Shown: positions 19,333 to 28,478, numbered from the stretch's first letter. The stretch is DNA of 64,000 nt from an uncultured Saccharospirillaceae bacterium (GCA_947503895.1 CANNFT010000008.1:1-64000); one strand, 5' to 3'. A program made the numbers and translations. Notes: generated by a model not told the origin, from the sequence alone.

Positions 19333-19363
19333 AAAAAAAGGTAAGCCAGTTGGCTTACCTTTT
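19333..19363 (-). terminator. cold-shock gene terminator
   Basis: A 13-bp stem (AAAAGGTAAGCCA / TGGCTTACCTTTT) with a 2-nt loop, followed on the minus strand by seven T. It lies 45 bp beyond the stop of the csp gene. Confidence 0.9.
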
Positions 19364-19407
19364 GGGTCACACTATAAGTCAGCGTTGAGTAGTCTCAACG
19401 GCCGTCA

Positions 19408-19617
19408 TTATAATGGAACGATGTTCTCAGCTTGAGGACCTTTTTGGCCTTGAGTTACAGTGAACTCAACTTGCTGACCTTCAGTTAGCGTTTTGAAACC
19501 TGAAGTAGAGATAGCACTGAAGTGTGCGAAAACGTCTGGGCCAGAAGGCTGCTCAATGAAACCAAAACCTTTAGTTTCGTTGAACCACTTAACTGTACCA
19601 GTAATTGTGTTAGACAT
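19408..19617 (-). CDS. cold-shock protein, CspA family
   Basis: 69 residues starting [17 protein letters not shown]. It carries the two nucleic-acid-binding motifs RNP1 (KGFGFI) and RNP2 (VFAHFSAI), and the C-terminal [10 protein letters not shown] of the family. It is a five-stranded OB fold that binds single-stranded RNA/DNA and melts mRNA structure. An AGGA lies upstream of the ATG at 19617. The frame is open farther upstream to 19800, but that is the leader, not protein. Monocistronic with its own promoter and terminator. Confidence 0.97.
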   Translation of the reverse strand: MSNTITGTVKWFNETKGFGFIEQPSGPDVFAHFSAISTSGFKTLTEGQQVEFTVTQGQKGPQAENIVPL

Positions 19618-19772
19618 AATTTTAATCCTGAGATGTAAATAATAAGCAAATTTGCCAAAAAAGGCATAAGTAGCAGGAATTTCAGACTGATACTTAAAAC
19701 GACAGGACGGAGAATTACGAATAAAACGACGACTTGATTGTAAATAATAGACTTTCTTTCGAGCTGGCCTGA

Positions 19773-19800
19773 AGTCTAACCTGTTCTCTACCAATGTCAA
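19773..19800 (-). promoter_or_regulatory. csp promoter and long leader
   Basis: On the minus strand TTGACA (19800-19795) and TAGACT (19778-19773) are separated by 16 bp. Transcription from here leaves a leader of about 150 nt before the ATG at 19617, the usual length for temperature-responsive cspA-type leaders. No classical cold box was identified. Confidence 0.7.
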
Positions 19801-20210
19801 CCGTTTGTTTGCAATTCACCATAACGTCTAACGAACTGCGCCGTAGCTTGATTTTACGCAAGTTTACACACCCATAATTGGGTGAAATAAGGGCTAAAAA
19901 ACCAAGTGATATGTCATTCCAATGTCGTCATCAGGTACCTGAATCCGAATGCGTTACCTTTACCCGAATTGGGGATAAGTGCAATGTTTTGATATGCCAA
20001 TTTCCATCATTTTTTTGTGACTATTTGGGACAAATGTTGAATAAGTAGATAATTGGCGCAATCGGAAACCCTTTCGCTCATCAGTAGACACATGCATGGA
20101 CGTTTTATCTTAAATGCAGTGCGCCAAGTTCATTTTTTTATTAATTGGTCAGTCAATAATATCGACGTGCAATCGTGTGCGTGAAGTGCACCATCTGATG
20201 AGTAAATGAA
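19801..20210. other. intergenic, nothing recognised
   Basis: 410 bp between the csp promoter and the MITE-like element. No gene, tRNA or strong hairpin seen. Confidence 0.5.
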
Positions 20211-20332
20211 GGGCATCTCTTTAAAGTCAATTTAACTCTCGGCTCTGGCTTCCTGCTTACCCCAAGTGGCCTGATGGTCATTTTAACAATGACCACTCGG
20301 CCAGATCTTAAAATGACGTAATCGAGATGCTC
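20211..20332. mobile_element. MITE-like palindromic element
   Basis: 122 bp with imperfect terminal inverted repeats: 20211-20235 pairs with 20308-20332 at about 19 of 25 positions, both beginning G(G/A)GCATCTC. The centre is a nested hairpin: TGGCC (267-271) with GGCCA (299-303), and TGGTCATT (275-282) with AATGACCA (288-295), positions within 20xxx. No coding capacity. The left arm recurs at 12419-12459. GGGGCACCTCTAAATAG at 20373 resembles the arm again. No clear target duplication flanks it. Confidence 0.65.
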
Positions 20333-20408
20333 ATAAGACAAAACATCGTAAAATTTGACATACTAAGGGTCTAGGGGCACCTCTAAATAGAACGGCAGTG
20401 GTTTAAAC

Positions 20409-20726
20409 ATGATTAAGTTATGTCTGTTATCCGATTTATCTGAAGGAGCAAGCAAAGGATTTGATGTGGATGGGCGTAAATTATTTGCGGTTATGAAATA
20501 CGGGAAAATCACGCTGTACGAAAATCATTGCCCTCACCTTGGTATTCAGCTTGAGTGGATGCCCGACCAATTTTTAGACCGAGATAAATCGCTCATTCAA
20601 TGTGCCATGCATGGAGCATTATTTCGTATTGAAGATGGCCTATGTATTAGCGGTCCCTGTATTGATCGAAGTTTAGTGAGTGTGTCATTTGAGCTAAGAG
20701 AGCAGGCCATATGGCTGACGGATTAA
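20409..20726 (+). CDS. Rieske-type [2Fe-2S] ferredoxin
   Basis: 105 residues with both Rieske cluster motifs: CPHLG near residue 41 and CAMHG near residue 72, providing two Cys and two His. There is no membrane anchor or signal, so it is a small soluble electron carrier like those serving ring-hydroxylating oxygenases. No oxygenase gene adjoins it. Ribosome-binding site weak. A second Rieske protein is encoded at 40788. Confidence 0.88.
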   Translation: MIKLCLLSDLSEGASKGFDVDGRKLFAVMKYGKITLYENHCPHLGIQLEWMPDQFLDRDKSLIQCAMHGALFRIEDGLCISGPCIDRSLVSVSFELREQAIWLTD

Positions 20727-20882
20727 GCACACTGTCGTTCTTTGACACTGCCCTTTGACGCTGTTCTTCAAGAAGCCGAAGTGTCTCAATTTCTGAAGTC
20801 ATAGAATTGGTGTTTTCCGCCACTTCAATTCACGGATGACTTATCTACAGTTTAGCGATCATTAATCCTGAGTAATTTATCG

Positions 20883-21308
20883 ATGGCATTGCACCCTAAT
20901 CGAATGAAGCAAGGGTTTTGGCTTGCTGGCTTTGTGAATATTTTTGGTATTGTATTGTTCTCAAAGGGATTCTCTAATGAAACGATCGCTCAAGTTGATC
21001 CGATCGTGATGGGAAACTTTGGATTACTGATGATTATGTTGTGGGGCGCGGCTTATTTATCCATTGCCCAGCACTGGCAAAAGCTTCCGTTAATGTGTCT
21101 TGTATTTGCATTGGAGAAAGGCATTTATTTTGTCTTGTGGGTGAATTGGATACTGTCTTCCGGTGATTCATTACCGGCGATCTATGAGCAAGATATTTTT
21201 GCCGGTGTTTTTTATACCATTTATGGGCTGAACGATGCGGTATTTATGCTGTTCTTTCTAATCGCATATTGGCAGGCTAAAAAATCTCCTGCGACAATAT
21301 ATTCCTAA
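20883..21308 (+). CDS. four-helix integral membrane protein, unknown function
   Basis: 141 residues with about four membrane segments (WLAGFVNIFGIVLF; FGLLMIMLWGAAYL; LPLMCLVFALEKGIYFVLWV; FYTIYGLNDAVFMLFFLIAYW). No family recognised. The first ATG is weak in ribosome binding; an ATG at codon 8 is an alternative. It follows the Rieske gene by 156 bp on the same strand, but co-transcription is uncertain. Confidence 0.75.
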   Translation: MALHPNRMKQGFWLAGFVNIFGIVLFSKGFSNETIAQVDPIVMGNFGLLMIMLWGAAYLSIAQHWQKLPLMCLVFALEKGIYFVLWVNWILSSGDSLPAIYEQDIFAGVFYTIYGLNDAVFMLFFLIAYWQAKKSPATIYS

Positions 21309-21411
21309 GCATCACATCAAACGCAGACAATTGCTGAAGAAACAGCGTTCAGTCACGGTTACATGTTTCGCGCAGGCCGTTATCAATGACCTGCGCATCT
21401 GATACGTTTGG

Positions 21412-22767
21412 TTAATACAGTGTATATTGTTTGGGTTGGCTTAAAGCGTAATCTTTTCCGCCAGTGCTATCGACTTTCTCCACGGTTAATTCGCCGTTAT
21501 GAAAGCGTGCAAGTAAGAATGTCTGGTAATCGGAACCACCGGCTAAAATAACCGGGACGCCTTGGCGACTATTATTGTAACGCTTAAACTCCCCGCTTTG
21601 ACTATGAAAATGCCCTGCAAACACAACGGATACCGCATAATCCTCTAGTAATTGAATAAATTCAGCGTCATTCTGATTCCAGTGTTGAGACGGATCATGG
21701 TAATTCAATACAATTTTTTGGCCTCGTTCTCGGGCGAGAGATAAATCAGTTTCTAACCAACTTAAAGCGGATTGCACGTCATAATAGTCTCGTAATGCCG
21801 CGCCAAAATGCCAAATATTCCATTGGGCTTGATAAGTAGGGAAGTTATTTAATTGCACAAAGTGAATTGGGCCCACATCCCAAGAGTAAGCAAAACTGCC
21901 TGATTTATCTCGACGATAGGATGGGAATTGATAATAGGGATCGCTCACCTGATAATCAAAAGCCGTCGGGCGTAAGGTGCCTTCCACCTCATTAATAAAA
22001 TACTCCATCATACGAGTGGTGCATGATTGCTTTAATGTGCAGTCGCCTAGGTTATTAAAGTAGTCGTGATTGCCTAGGCCTAGGTACATATTTAAATTCA
22101 TTTTATTGACATAAAAATCATGGAAGGCTTCTAATTGCCAGTCGTGACCAAAGGCTGTGAGATCGCCATTAATGATGGTGCCCGCCACATGATCTATGCC
22201 CAAGTCTTGCAATAATTGATTGCTGGCATCCACTTGCAATTGATTATTGTAATCGGCTGTTGTGACATTGCTGCAGTCGCCATCCGATGTGCTTTTGCAT
22301 GTCCATGGATATTGTGGGTCAGATTGAATCAACATATAGAAATCATCGTAATTAAAGCGAATCAGCGTAATATGAGAAAAACGATCATTCAGATTATGAC
22401 CGACATTGTTGACCGAGTTAAAATAGGTTTGACAGCGCCCAGAGCCATCCGCATTTTCACATGCTTTTACTGCCAAACCATTGGGTATTTTGATCGATGA
22501 AATGGTGTCGTTGGCAAATCCTGAAGTAAACACTTTGCTGGGCTGATCATCCAAACAAAACCAACTCACCTTCCCCTTAAATTGAATGTGTTCATATACA
22601 CTGGCGCATGAACCGATTGTTGAATCAGCTGGTAATCTATCCACTTCGATCTGAGCAGGCTGGCTCATCGCATGACCATATGGAGCCAAGCTTGTCAGAG
22701 CAATTAAGAGCAGAGTGACTCGTTTAAGACGAATACGTCTTGCCAGAGAAATGAGTGCGTTAAACAT
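21412..22767 (-). CDS. exported metallophosphoesterase with N-terminal beta/gamma-crystallin-like domain
   Basis: 451 residues from 22767; the frame extends to 22812 but lacks signals there. A signal peptide (VTLLLIALTSLAPYGHA) precedes a Cys-rich domain (about 45-130) resembling beta/gamma-crystallin/I36 folds (CASVYEHIQFKGKVSWFC, then GRCQTYF). The rest is a calcineurin-type phosphoesterase: SDPQYPW in place of DxH, NGDLT, GLGNHDY, NYHDP and AGHFHS, the five metal-binding blocks in order. It should act in the periplasm or outside. The crystallin-like part may bind Ca2+ or a surface ligand (inference). GAGGG lies upstream of the start. Confidence 0.85.
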   Translation of the reverse strand: MFNALISLARRIRLKRVTLLLIALTSLAPYGHAMSQPAQIEVDRLPADSTIGSCASVYEHIQFKGKVSWFCLDDQPSKVFTSGFANDTISSIKIPNGLAVKACENADGSGRCQTYFNSVNNVGHNLNDRFSHITLIRFNYDDFYMLIQSDPQYPWTCKSTSDGDCSNVTTADYNNQLQVDASNQLLQDLGIDHVAGTIINGDLTAFGHDWQLEAFHDFYVNKMNLNMYLGLGNHDYFNNLGDCTLKQSCTTRMMEYFINEVEGTLRPTAFDYQVSDPYYQFPSYRRDKSGSFAYSWDVGPIHFVQLNNFPTYQAQWNIWHFGAALRDYYDVQSALSWLETDLSLARERGQKIVLNYHDPSQHWNQNDAEFIQLLEDYAVSVVFAGHFHSQSGEFKRYNNSRQGVPVILAGGSDYQTFLLARFHNGELTVEKVDSTGGKDYALSQPKQYTLY

Positions 22768-23025
22768 TATGTAGTGACCCTCGTACGATAGTTTCGCGAT
22801 GGGATACTGCATTCAATACTGAGCTTATTATTAATAACAAGCTACACGCTTGTATTGTTCACCATTGCATTGGACGATTAATTGGCATGATGGGATTATT
22901 GATCATGCCATTAAATGCTAATGGATAATATTTTCAGTGGATATGTTGCAAATGACTTGGCATTTAAAGCCAGCAGGGAAGTAGCCTGTCTTCATCGGAT
23001 AATCGAGACGCGAACGGCATCTTAT

Positions 23026-23787
23026 TTATTTGGGCGGCCCGAAGCGTGATTCACCAAAATGAGCATAGTCTTTGTGCCAACGGGCGTAAATTTTTCGAAT
23101 CGTGCCATCTTGGACGGCTTTAGACATCATTTCATCAAAAGCCAAAACGAACGCTTGGTCAATTTTACGCGCGGAGAAACCAATGTAAATTCGGCGGCCT
23201 TTACGAAATTCTTCTAAAATAAAGCGCTGACTGAAGTTTGGAAAAACCTGCTTAATTGACGCTTCGTGTTTGTTTAAAGTAGAGGCGTAATCAAGCAGCG
23301 CGGTCACTCGGCCAGCGTTGACTAACCGTAAACCTTGCAACACGCTATTCACCTCCAGAAATCGAACGGTATTCTCAGAATGTTGTTCAAATCCATAACC
23401 TCTGATCCATGAGAAGGTGAGGTCTCTGTTTCGTGTGCGCCAATTTCGAGGAGTGGTGTGAGAGGTGACGGCGACAATATTCTCCTCAACACTCAAATGC
23501 CATTGAGGAAAAAATAGCTCGTCTGATTTTTCGTAGTAGGCACCGACAATGATGTCAGCTTGTCCGGCACGCACTTCACGCTCTGCTCGCGCCCAAGGCA
23601 CCGTCCTTTTTTTGGCCGATAGCCCCATTTTCTGTAGAACAGCATCGAGTGTATGCCAATAAACACCAGAACCATTATTCTCGGTATACCCTGCCCATTC
23701 TTCCGATACCGCCAATAGCGGTTGGCTGCGGGACGTCCAAGAATATGCAAGCGCAAGCATAAGAGTAATTAATCGTAACCATGACAT
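23026..23787 (-). CDS. periplasmic solute-binding protein (SBP_bac_3-like)
   Basis: 253 residues with a signal peptide (LITLMLALAYSWTSRS). Motifs of orphan type II binding proteins: EWAGYTENNGSGVYWHTLDAV, TVPWARAEREVRAGQADIIV, and a C-terminal MSKAVQDGTIRKIYARWH. Similar in kind to the protein at 2264. No transporter genes nearby. Ligand unknown; polar amino acids are typical of the family. Confidence 0.83.
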   Translation of the reverse strand: MSWLRLITLMLALAYSWTSRSQPLLAVSEEWAGYTENNGSGVYWHTLDAVLQKMGLSAKKRTVPWARAEREVRAGQADIIVGAYYEKSDELFFPQWHLSVEENIVAVTSHTTPRNWRTRNRDLTFSWIRGYGFEQHSENTVRFLEVNSVLQGLRLVNAGRVTALLDYASTLNKHEASIKQVFPNFSQRFILEEFRKGRRIYIGFSARKIDQAFVLAFDEMMSKAVQDGTIRKIYARWHKDYAHFGESRFGPPK

Positions 23788-23912
23788 AGAATGTGTTGAT
23801 CATGAAAGAAGGGTTAAAAACAAAGAATAGGTGATTTTAAAGCGTCCTTCGAGGCGTTACGTGGAATACAGGATTTATTGGCACAACCATTGGCAGTTTA
23901 TGAGTGATTACC

Positions 23913-24314
23913 TTAAATTTGGTCGCGCAGCGCTATGCAGGCATCAGCGCTTAAGGCTTCATTTTTGCTGCGCAATAGTGCAATTTTGTACTCTAAATAG
24001 CGATGCATTTTATTCATCTCTTCTATTTTTGCTTCTACATCTTGTTTGCGTTTCTCAAGTAGTGAAATCTGGCCTTCAAGGGTCAAGTCTCCCGAATAAT
24101 AGGCTTCTATTTGTTTTGCCATTTGTGACAGTGTGAATCCCAACTCTTTGGCCAAGCGTATTAACTCAATACGTTCTATATTGTCTTGAGAGTAGTCTTT
24201 GTACTGTCGGCTGCCCGCTTGTCTTTGAACGCTGACCAAAAGGCCCAGTGCATCATAATGACGGATCGTATCTTTGGTACTATTCGTGGCTTTCGCCAGT
24301 TCACCTATTAACAT
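23913..24314 (-). CDS. MerR family transcriptional regulator
   Basis: 133 residues. The N-terminal winged HTH reads LIGELAKATNSTKDTIRHYD ALGLL followed by SRQYKDYSQDNIERIELI, standard for MerR. A dimerising coiled coil follows (ISLLEKRKQDVEAKIEEMNK). There is no metal-binding Cys cluster; the only Cys lies in the C-terminal tail (SADACIALRDQ), so it may sense an organic or electrophilic signal. It is divergent from the molybdenum hydroxylase operon and separated by 274 bp that hold a MerR-type promoter. Control of that operon is the obvious inference. Confidence 0.9.
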   Translation of the reverse strand: MLIGELAKATNSTKDTIRHYDALGLLVSVQRQAGSRQYKDYSQDNIERIELIRLAKELGFTLSQMAKQIEAYYSGDLTLEGQISLLEKRKQDVEAKIEEMNKMHRYLEYKIALLRSKNEALSADACIALRDQI

Positions 24315-24396
24315 CGGTTCTTTGCTCTACTGCTTAGGTCGTCATTTGTGTCTATTCTGGAATGATGCATCCCAGCCAATTGAGATCAGACTATTC

Positions 24397-24427
24397 TTGA
24401 CTGTGGGGTATACCCAACAGGTTACAT
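24397..24427 (+). promoter_or_regulatory. MerR-type promoter with operator in a 19-bp spacer
   Basis: TTGACT (24397-24402), a 19-bp spacer and TTACAT (24422-24427) form the over-long promoter that MerR proteins remodel. The spacer is filled by an 18-bp near-perfect palindrome, TGTGGGG TA TACCCAACA (24402-24419). It points toward the oxidoreductase operon starting at 24589. Confidence 0.75.
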
Positions 24428-24588
24428 TGTTGCCCATAATGCCTGATGCTCCGGATGAGTATCAAGTGGTTACTTTGTCGTCGATGAGAGAGACGAAGCG
24501 CATTGTGGTTACCAGTTGATTGTGGATAACCCATAGATTTGATACCCGCAAGACAATAATAAAATGATGAAAAGCACCAGAGGTCACC

Positions 24589-25080
24589 GTGATTAAATTC
24601 AAATTGAATGGTCAGGCCGTTCAGGCTGACGTACCGGGCGACATGCCGCTCCTATGGGTGGTGAGAGACCACTTTAAAATGAAAGGCGCCAAATTTGGCT
24701 GTGGTATGGGCCTATGTGGCGCTTGCAGCATGATCGTGGATGGCGAGAGCACTCGTACCTGTGTGCTGCCGGTCGCCGCTGTCGCTAATCGAGACGTCAC
24801 CACCATCGAAGGTGTCGGCCAACCTGAGCAACTTTCCGTATTGCAGCAAGCATGGGTGGATGAAAGCGTACCGCAGTGTGGCTATTGCCAGTCAGGCCAG
24901 TTGATCAGCGCGACGGCTCTATTGAATAAAAACCCGAACCCATCAGATGCGGAAATTGATCAAGCGATGAGTGGCAATATTTGTCGTTGTGGTACGTACC
25001 CTCGCATCAAACAAGCGATTAAAAAAGCAGCAGGACAGCCAGCAGTCAACGTATTTGATCCTAAGGGGGCTGAGGCATGA
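24589..25080 (+). CDS. (2Fe-2S)-binding subunit of a molybdenum hydroxylase (IorA-like)
   Basis: 163 residues with a plant-type [2Fe-2S] domain (CGMGLCGACSMIVDG then TRTC) and a second helical cluster domain (CGYCQSGQ then NICRCGTYPRIKQAI), the xanthine oxidase small-subunit architecture. It passes electrons from the Mo subunit encoded next. Starts at GTG with AGAGG upstream. Its end overlaps the next start (ATGA). Closest in type to isoquinoline 1-oxidoreductase alpha chains, though those enzymes act on many aldehydes and N-heterocycles. Confidence 0.93.
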   Translation: MIKFKLNGQAVQADVPGDMPLLWVVRDHFKMKGAKFGCGMGLCGACSMIVDGESTRTCVLPVAAVANRDVTTIEGVGQPEQLSVLQQAWVDESVPQCGYCQSGQLISATALLNKNPNPSDAEIDQAMSGNICRCGTYPRIKQAIKKAAGQPAVNVFDPKGAEA

Positions 25081-27305
25081 ATCAATCGACTTCAAGCAGC
25101 CAAGTATTGAATGCATCGCGTCGCCGCTTTTTAAAGCAATCTGGAATGGTGGGTGGCGGTTTGGTCATGGGAGTGTCGCTATCAGCGTGTGCCGCGACCA
25201 GTGCCGATAATCGCAGTGAAACAGGCTTTCGCCCCGATGCTTTTTTACACATCACGGACAAAAACCAGTTCCACTTTTATATGCCGCGTTCTGAGATGGG
25301 GCAGGGCACCTATACCGGTTTAACCACGGTACTCGCAGAAGACTTAGACGTCGACCCCGCTAATATCATTATTCATCATGCGTCGGTGGATGAAGCGTTT
25401 ATTAATGCGGATTACGGTATGCAGGTCACCGGTGGCAGCACCAGTATGAAACTGCATTATCGAACACTGAGGCAGCTCGGTGCGAATACGAAGGCATTGA
25501 TTATACAGGCGGCGGCGCAATCACTGAAAGTATCCGTCGATCAAATTCGTACAGAAAACGGGCAGATCCTCGTCGCAGACAAAGCCATACCCTATGGTGA
25601 ATTTGCAGTATTAGCGGGGACCTTGGAGTTGGCGAAAGATGCCGCGCTCAAACCGGATAACGCCTTCCGCTACATAGGGAAAGATCGACCACGACTGGAT
25701 GCTCTGGCTAAATCTACGGGAACCGCGAAATTCGGTATCGATGTCGATTTTCCGGGTTTGTATCGAGCAGTGTTATTGCGTTGTCCGGTGGCGGGAGGAA
25801 CGGTGAAGCAGTTCGACGCCACGGCGGCGCTTGCCATGACCGGCGTACACAAAGTGGTAAAAATTCATAACGGTGTTGCGGTGGTGGCAGAACATTATTG
25901 GCAAGCCAAGCAAGCATTGACCAATTTGAAAGTCGAGTGGGAAAAGCCAGAAACCCTGTCAGCATTTTCATCGGATACAGGCAAGGCGCAATTTGAAGCA
26001 GCCATAAATGGCGATGATTTTGATACGGCCTTTGAGCAAGGTGATACCGACAAAGCATTAAAAGCGGCAGCGCAAACCGTCACGGCCGATTATTGGGCAC
26101 CTTATTTGGCGCATGCCACCATGGAGCCAATGAACTGCACCGTGAAAATTGAAGAAGGTCAGTGCGAGGTTTGGGTGGGATGTCAGTCACCGCAAATTGC
26201 GCAAGGGCTCGCCGCATTTTATGGTGATGTGGATAAAGACAAGGTGAAAGTCCATTCACTATTTTTAGGCGGTGGATTCGGTCGCCGCGCTGCGTCTGAT
26301 TATGTCGGCGAAGCTGCCGCGATCGCCAAAGAAAGTGGCGTGCCTATCCAGCTGGTGTGGAGTCGAGAGGACGATACGCAGCATGATGTTTATCGCCCCG
26401 CTTCAATGGCACGTTTTACGGTGGGACTCGATAAAGAGGGTAACATTAGTGCATGGCGAGTGCGCCGCGCCGGTCCAAATATTATGCCTTATACCATTGA
26501 TGAAGCGGTTGATGCCGTCGCGCCAGCCTTTTTACCAAATGGCATGGTCGACTGGATGAGTAAAGGTGGTTATGGTCTGTTTGATGGCTGGACAGTGGAT
26601 CATGCCAGTGTTGAAGGCCTGTATGAAGATTATGATGCCAGTAATAAAGACGTGCAGCACACCACAGTTGACCCGGGTTTACCCTTGGGCTATTGGCGTT
26701 CAGTTGGCCACTCATTCAGTGCATTCTTTAAAGAATCCATGATGGATGAGCTTGCACATAAAACCCAACAAGACCCCGTAGCATTTCGACTCAAACATGT
26801 CGGTGACAACCCTAAGTTAAAAAATGTCATCGAAGTAGCAGCGAAGCAATCTGGCTGGGGTCAGGCTGCTAAAAATAACCGGTATTTGGGCTTTTCAGCG
26901 CACACATCCTTTTTAGCGGCGGTCGCGCAAGTAGCAGAAGTGTCCGTTAAAAACGATCAAATCACTGTGCATAAAGTGGTGTGTGTGATTGATTGCGGCA
27001 AAGTGGTTAATCCTGAAATCGTGAAAGCACAAATGGAAAGTGGCATTATCTTTGGGTTAACAGCGGCACTGCATGGTGAAATTACGTTGGAAGACGGTGT
27101 TGTTCAGCAAAGTAACTTTCACGATTACCCGATGTTGAGAATGCCTGAAACACCAGAAATAGAAGTGCATATTATCAACAGCCCGAACGACCCTACGGGT
27201 GTCGGGGAGCCGGGCCTGCCGCCCATTGCCGGGGCGGTGGCTAACGCCATATATGCAGCCACCGGTAAACGATTACGCAGTTTACCGCTAACATTATCTT
27301 CATAA
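25077..27305 (+). CDS. molybdopterin-binding subunit of a molybdenum hydroxylase (IorB-like)
   Basis: 742 residues. The N-terminus has a twin-arginine signal (SRRRFLKQSG) whose hydrophobic core ends LSAC, so it may be a Tat-exported lipoprotein. Two Mo-binding repeats follow: PRSEMGQGTYTGL near the start, then FLGGGFGRRAASDYVGEAA, and the catalytic-Glu region GVGEPGLPPIAGAVANA at the end. Translationally coupled to the 2Fe-2S subunit. This is the family of periplasmic aldehyde/isoquinoline oxidoreductases. Likely controlled by the divergent MerR protein. Substrate not deducible. Confidence 0.93.
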   Translation: MNQSTSSSQVLNASRRRFLKQSGMVGGGLVMGVSLSACAATSADNRSETGFRPDAFLHITDKNQFHFYMPRSEMGQGTYTGLTTVLAEDLDVDPANIIIHHASVDEAFINADYGMQVTGGSTSMKLHYRTLRQLGANTKALIIQAAAQSLKVSVDQIRTENGQILVADKAIPYGEFAVLAGTLELAKDAALKPDNAFRYIGKDRPRLDALAKSTGTAKFGIDVDFPGLYRAVLLRCPVAGGTVKQFDATAALAMTGVHKVVKIHNGVAVVAEHYWQAKQALTNLKVEWEKPETLSAFSSDTGKAQFEAAINGDDFDTAFEQGDTDKALKAAAQTVTADYWAPYLAHATMEPMNCTVKIEEGQCEVWVGCQSPQIAQGLAAFYGDVDKDKVKVHSLFLGGGFGRRAASDYVGEAAAIAKESGVPIQLVWSREDDTQHDVYRPASMARFTVGLDKEGNISAWRVRRAGPNIMPYTIDEAVDAVAPAFLPNGMVDWMSKGGYGLFDGWTVDHASVEGLYEDYDASNKDVQHTTVDPGLPLGYWRSVGHSFSAFFKESMMDELAHKTQQDPVAFRLKHVGDNPKLKNVIEVAAKQSGWGQAAKNNRYLGFSAHTSFLAAVAQVAEVSVKNDQITVHKVVCVIDCGKVVNPEIVKAQMESGIIFGLTAALHGEITLEDGVVQQSNFHDYPMLRMPETPEIEVHIINSPNDPTGVGEPGLPPIAGAVANAIYAATGKRLRSLPLTLSS

Positions 27306-27389
27306 ACACCTGATAGTAAACGTGGTCGCCCTTTAGCTTTAGTTTAAAGGGCGATTGATCAGATCACCGATAGATGGACAGACTATCCC

Positions 27390-28478
27390 ATGCATGACTC
27401 ACAGCTAGAAGTATTAAAGGGTTGCCTTGACTGTTTGCAAAAAGGTGAACGTGTGACACTGGTATCGGTTGCGCAAACATGGGGAACGTCGCCTCGTCCT
27501 GTCGGCGCATTATTAGCGGTTAACGATACTGGTCGTTTTTATGGCAGCGTCTCGGGAGGCTGTGTTGAAGAGGATCTGATAGAACGATTAACGCAGCAAC
27601 CGCCTGACTGCCCAGAAATATTTTTGTATGGTGAAACTCAGGAAGAAAGACATCATTTCGGCTTACCTTGTGGCGGTGTATTGCAGCTGGTGGCTGAACC
27701 TCTTAATGATAAAGCGGCACTGCAAAATCTCATTAGAGATATTGAGCAGCGCAAAACGTTTAGCCGCACATTAGATTTAAAAAATGGAGAGGTAACGTAC
27801 CAAGATTTGAAGCTGCCCTCATCCGAGTCTTCGAATACAGTGGCAAAGCAACAAAGGCATTTGCCTCAACTCACGGAAACCCATTGGCGAAATATTTTTG
27901 GTCCTGTGTGGCAATTGGTGATTGTGGGGGCGGGCGAAACTGGCAAATATTTAGCGGAAATGGGGTTAACCTTAGGGTATAAAGTCACGGTATTAGATTC
28001 TCGGCCGGATTATCAAAAAAACTGGGATCGCCCCAACATTCCATTAATTGCCGATTTTCCTGACGATGCGTTAGCCAATATGCTCATTGATCAGCGGACT
28101 GCTATTGTGACGGTTGCGCATGACCCAAGAGTGGATGACATGGCGTTGTTACAAGCATTAAACAGTGACGCCTTTTATGTGGGAGCACTCGGATCGCGGG
28201 TCAACAATCAACAAAGGCGTGAGCGTTTAGTGGAGCACTTTGACTTTACCGTAGAGCAAGTGAATAAATTAAAAGGCCCTGTTGGATTGCCCATCGGCAG
28301 TAAAACACCACCAGAAATAGCACTCGCTATTCTTTCAGAAATCACGGCATTAAAAAATGGCGTCGATTTAAAAGCTCGTTTACAAAATGCAAGCGCACAC
28401 ACTGAGACAGCCAGTGAAGCACTTGCTTCATCACCCGCTAAAGTGTGTGGCGATACCAGTATTTGCCACCTTAAATGA
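27390..28478 (+). CDS. XdhC/CoxI family molybdenum cofactor insertion protein
   Basis: 362 residues. The N-terminal XdhC_CoxI domain has VAQTWGTSPRPVGALLAV and YGSVSGGCVEEDLI; the C-terminal Rossmann domain has VIVGAGETGKYLAEMG and VTVLDSRPDY. Such proteins bind molybdenum cofactor, help sulfurate it and insert it into xanthine-oxidase-type enzymes. It lies 84 bp after the Mo subunit gene and overlaps the next gene by 4 bp. Confidence 0.9.
   Translation: MHDSQLEVLKGCLDCLQKGERVTLVSVAQTWGTSPRPVGALLAVNDTGRFYGSVSGGCVEEDLIERLTQQPPDCPEIFLYGETQEERHHFGLPCGGVLQLVAEPLNDKAALQNLIRDIEQRKTFSRTLDLKNGEVTYQDLKLPSSESSNTVAKQQRHLPQLTETHWRNIFGPVWQLVIVGAGETGKYLAEMGLTLGYKVTVLDSRPDYQKNWDRPNIPLIADFPDDALANMLIDQRTAIVTVAHDPRVDDMALLQALNSDAFYVGALGSRVNNQQRRERLVEHFDFTVEQVNKLKGPVGLPIGSKTPPEIALAILSEITALKNGVDLKARLQNASAHTETASEALASSPAKVCGDTSICHLK

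Noticed and set aside
24439..24519. 26-codon leader peptide before the molybdenum hydroxylase operon
   Set aside because: Begins about 5 nt after the predicted transcript start with no ribosome-binding site; codon pattern not convincing.
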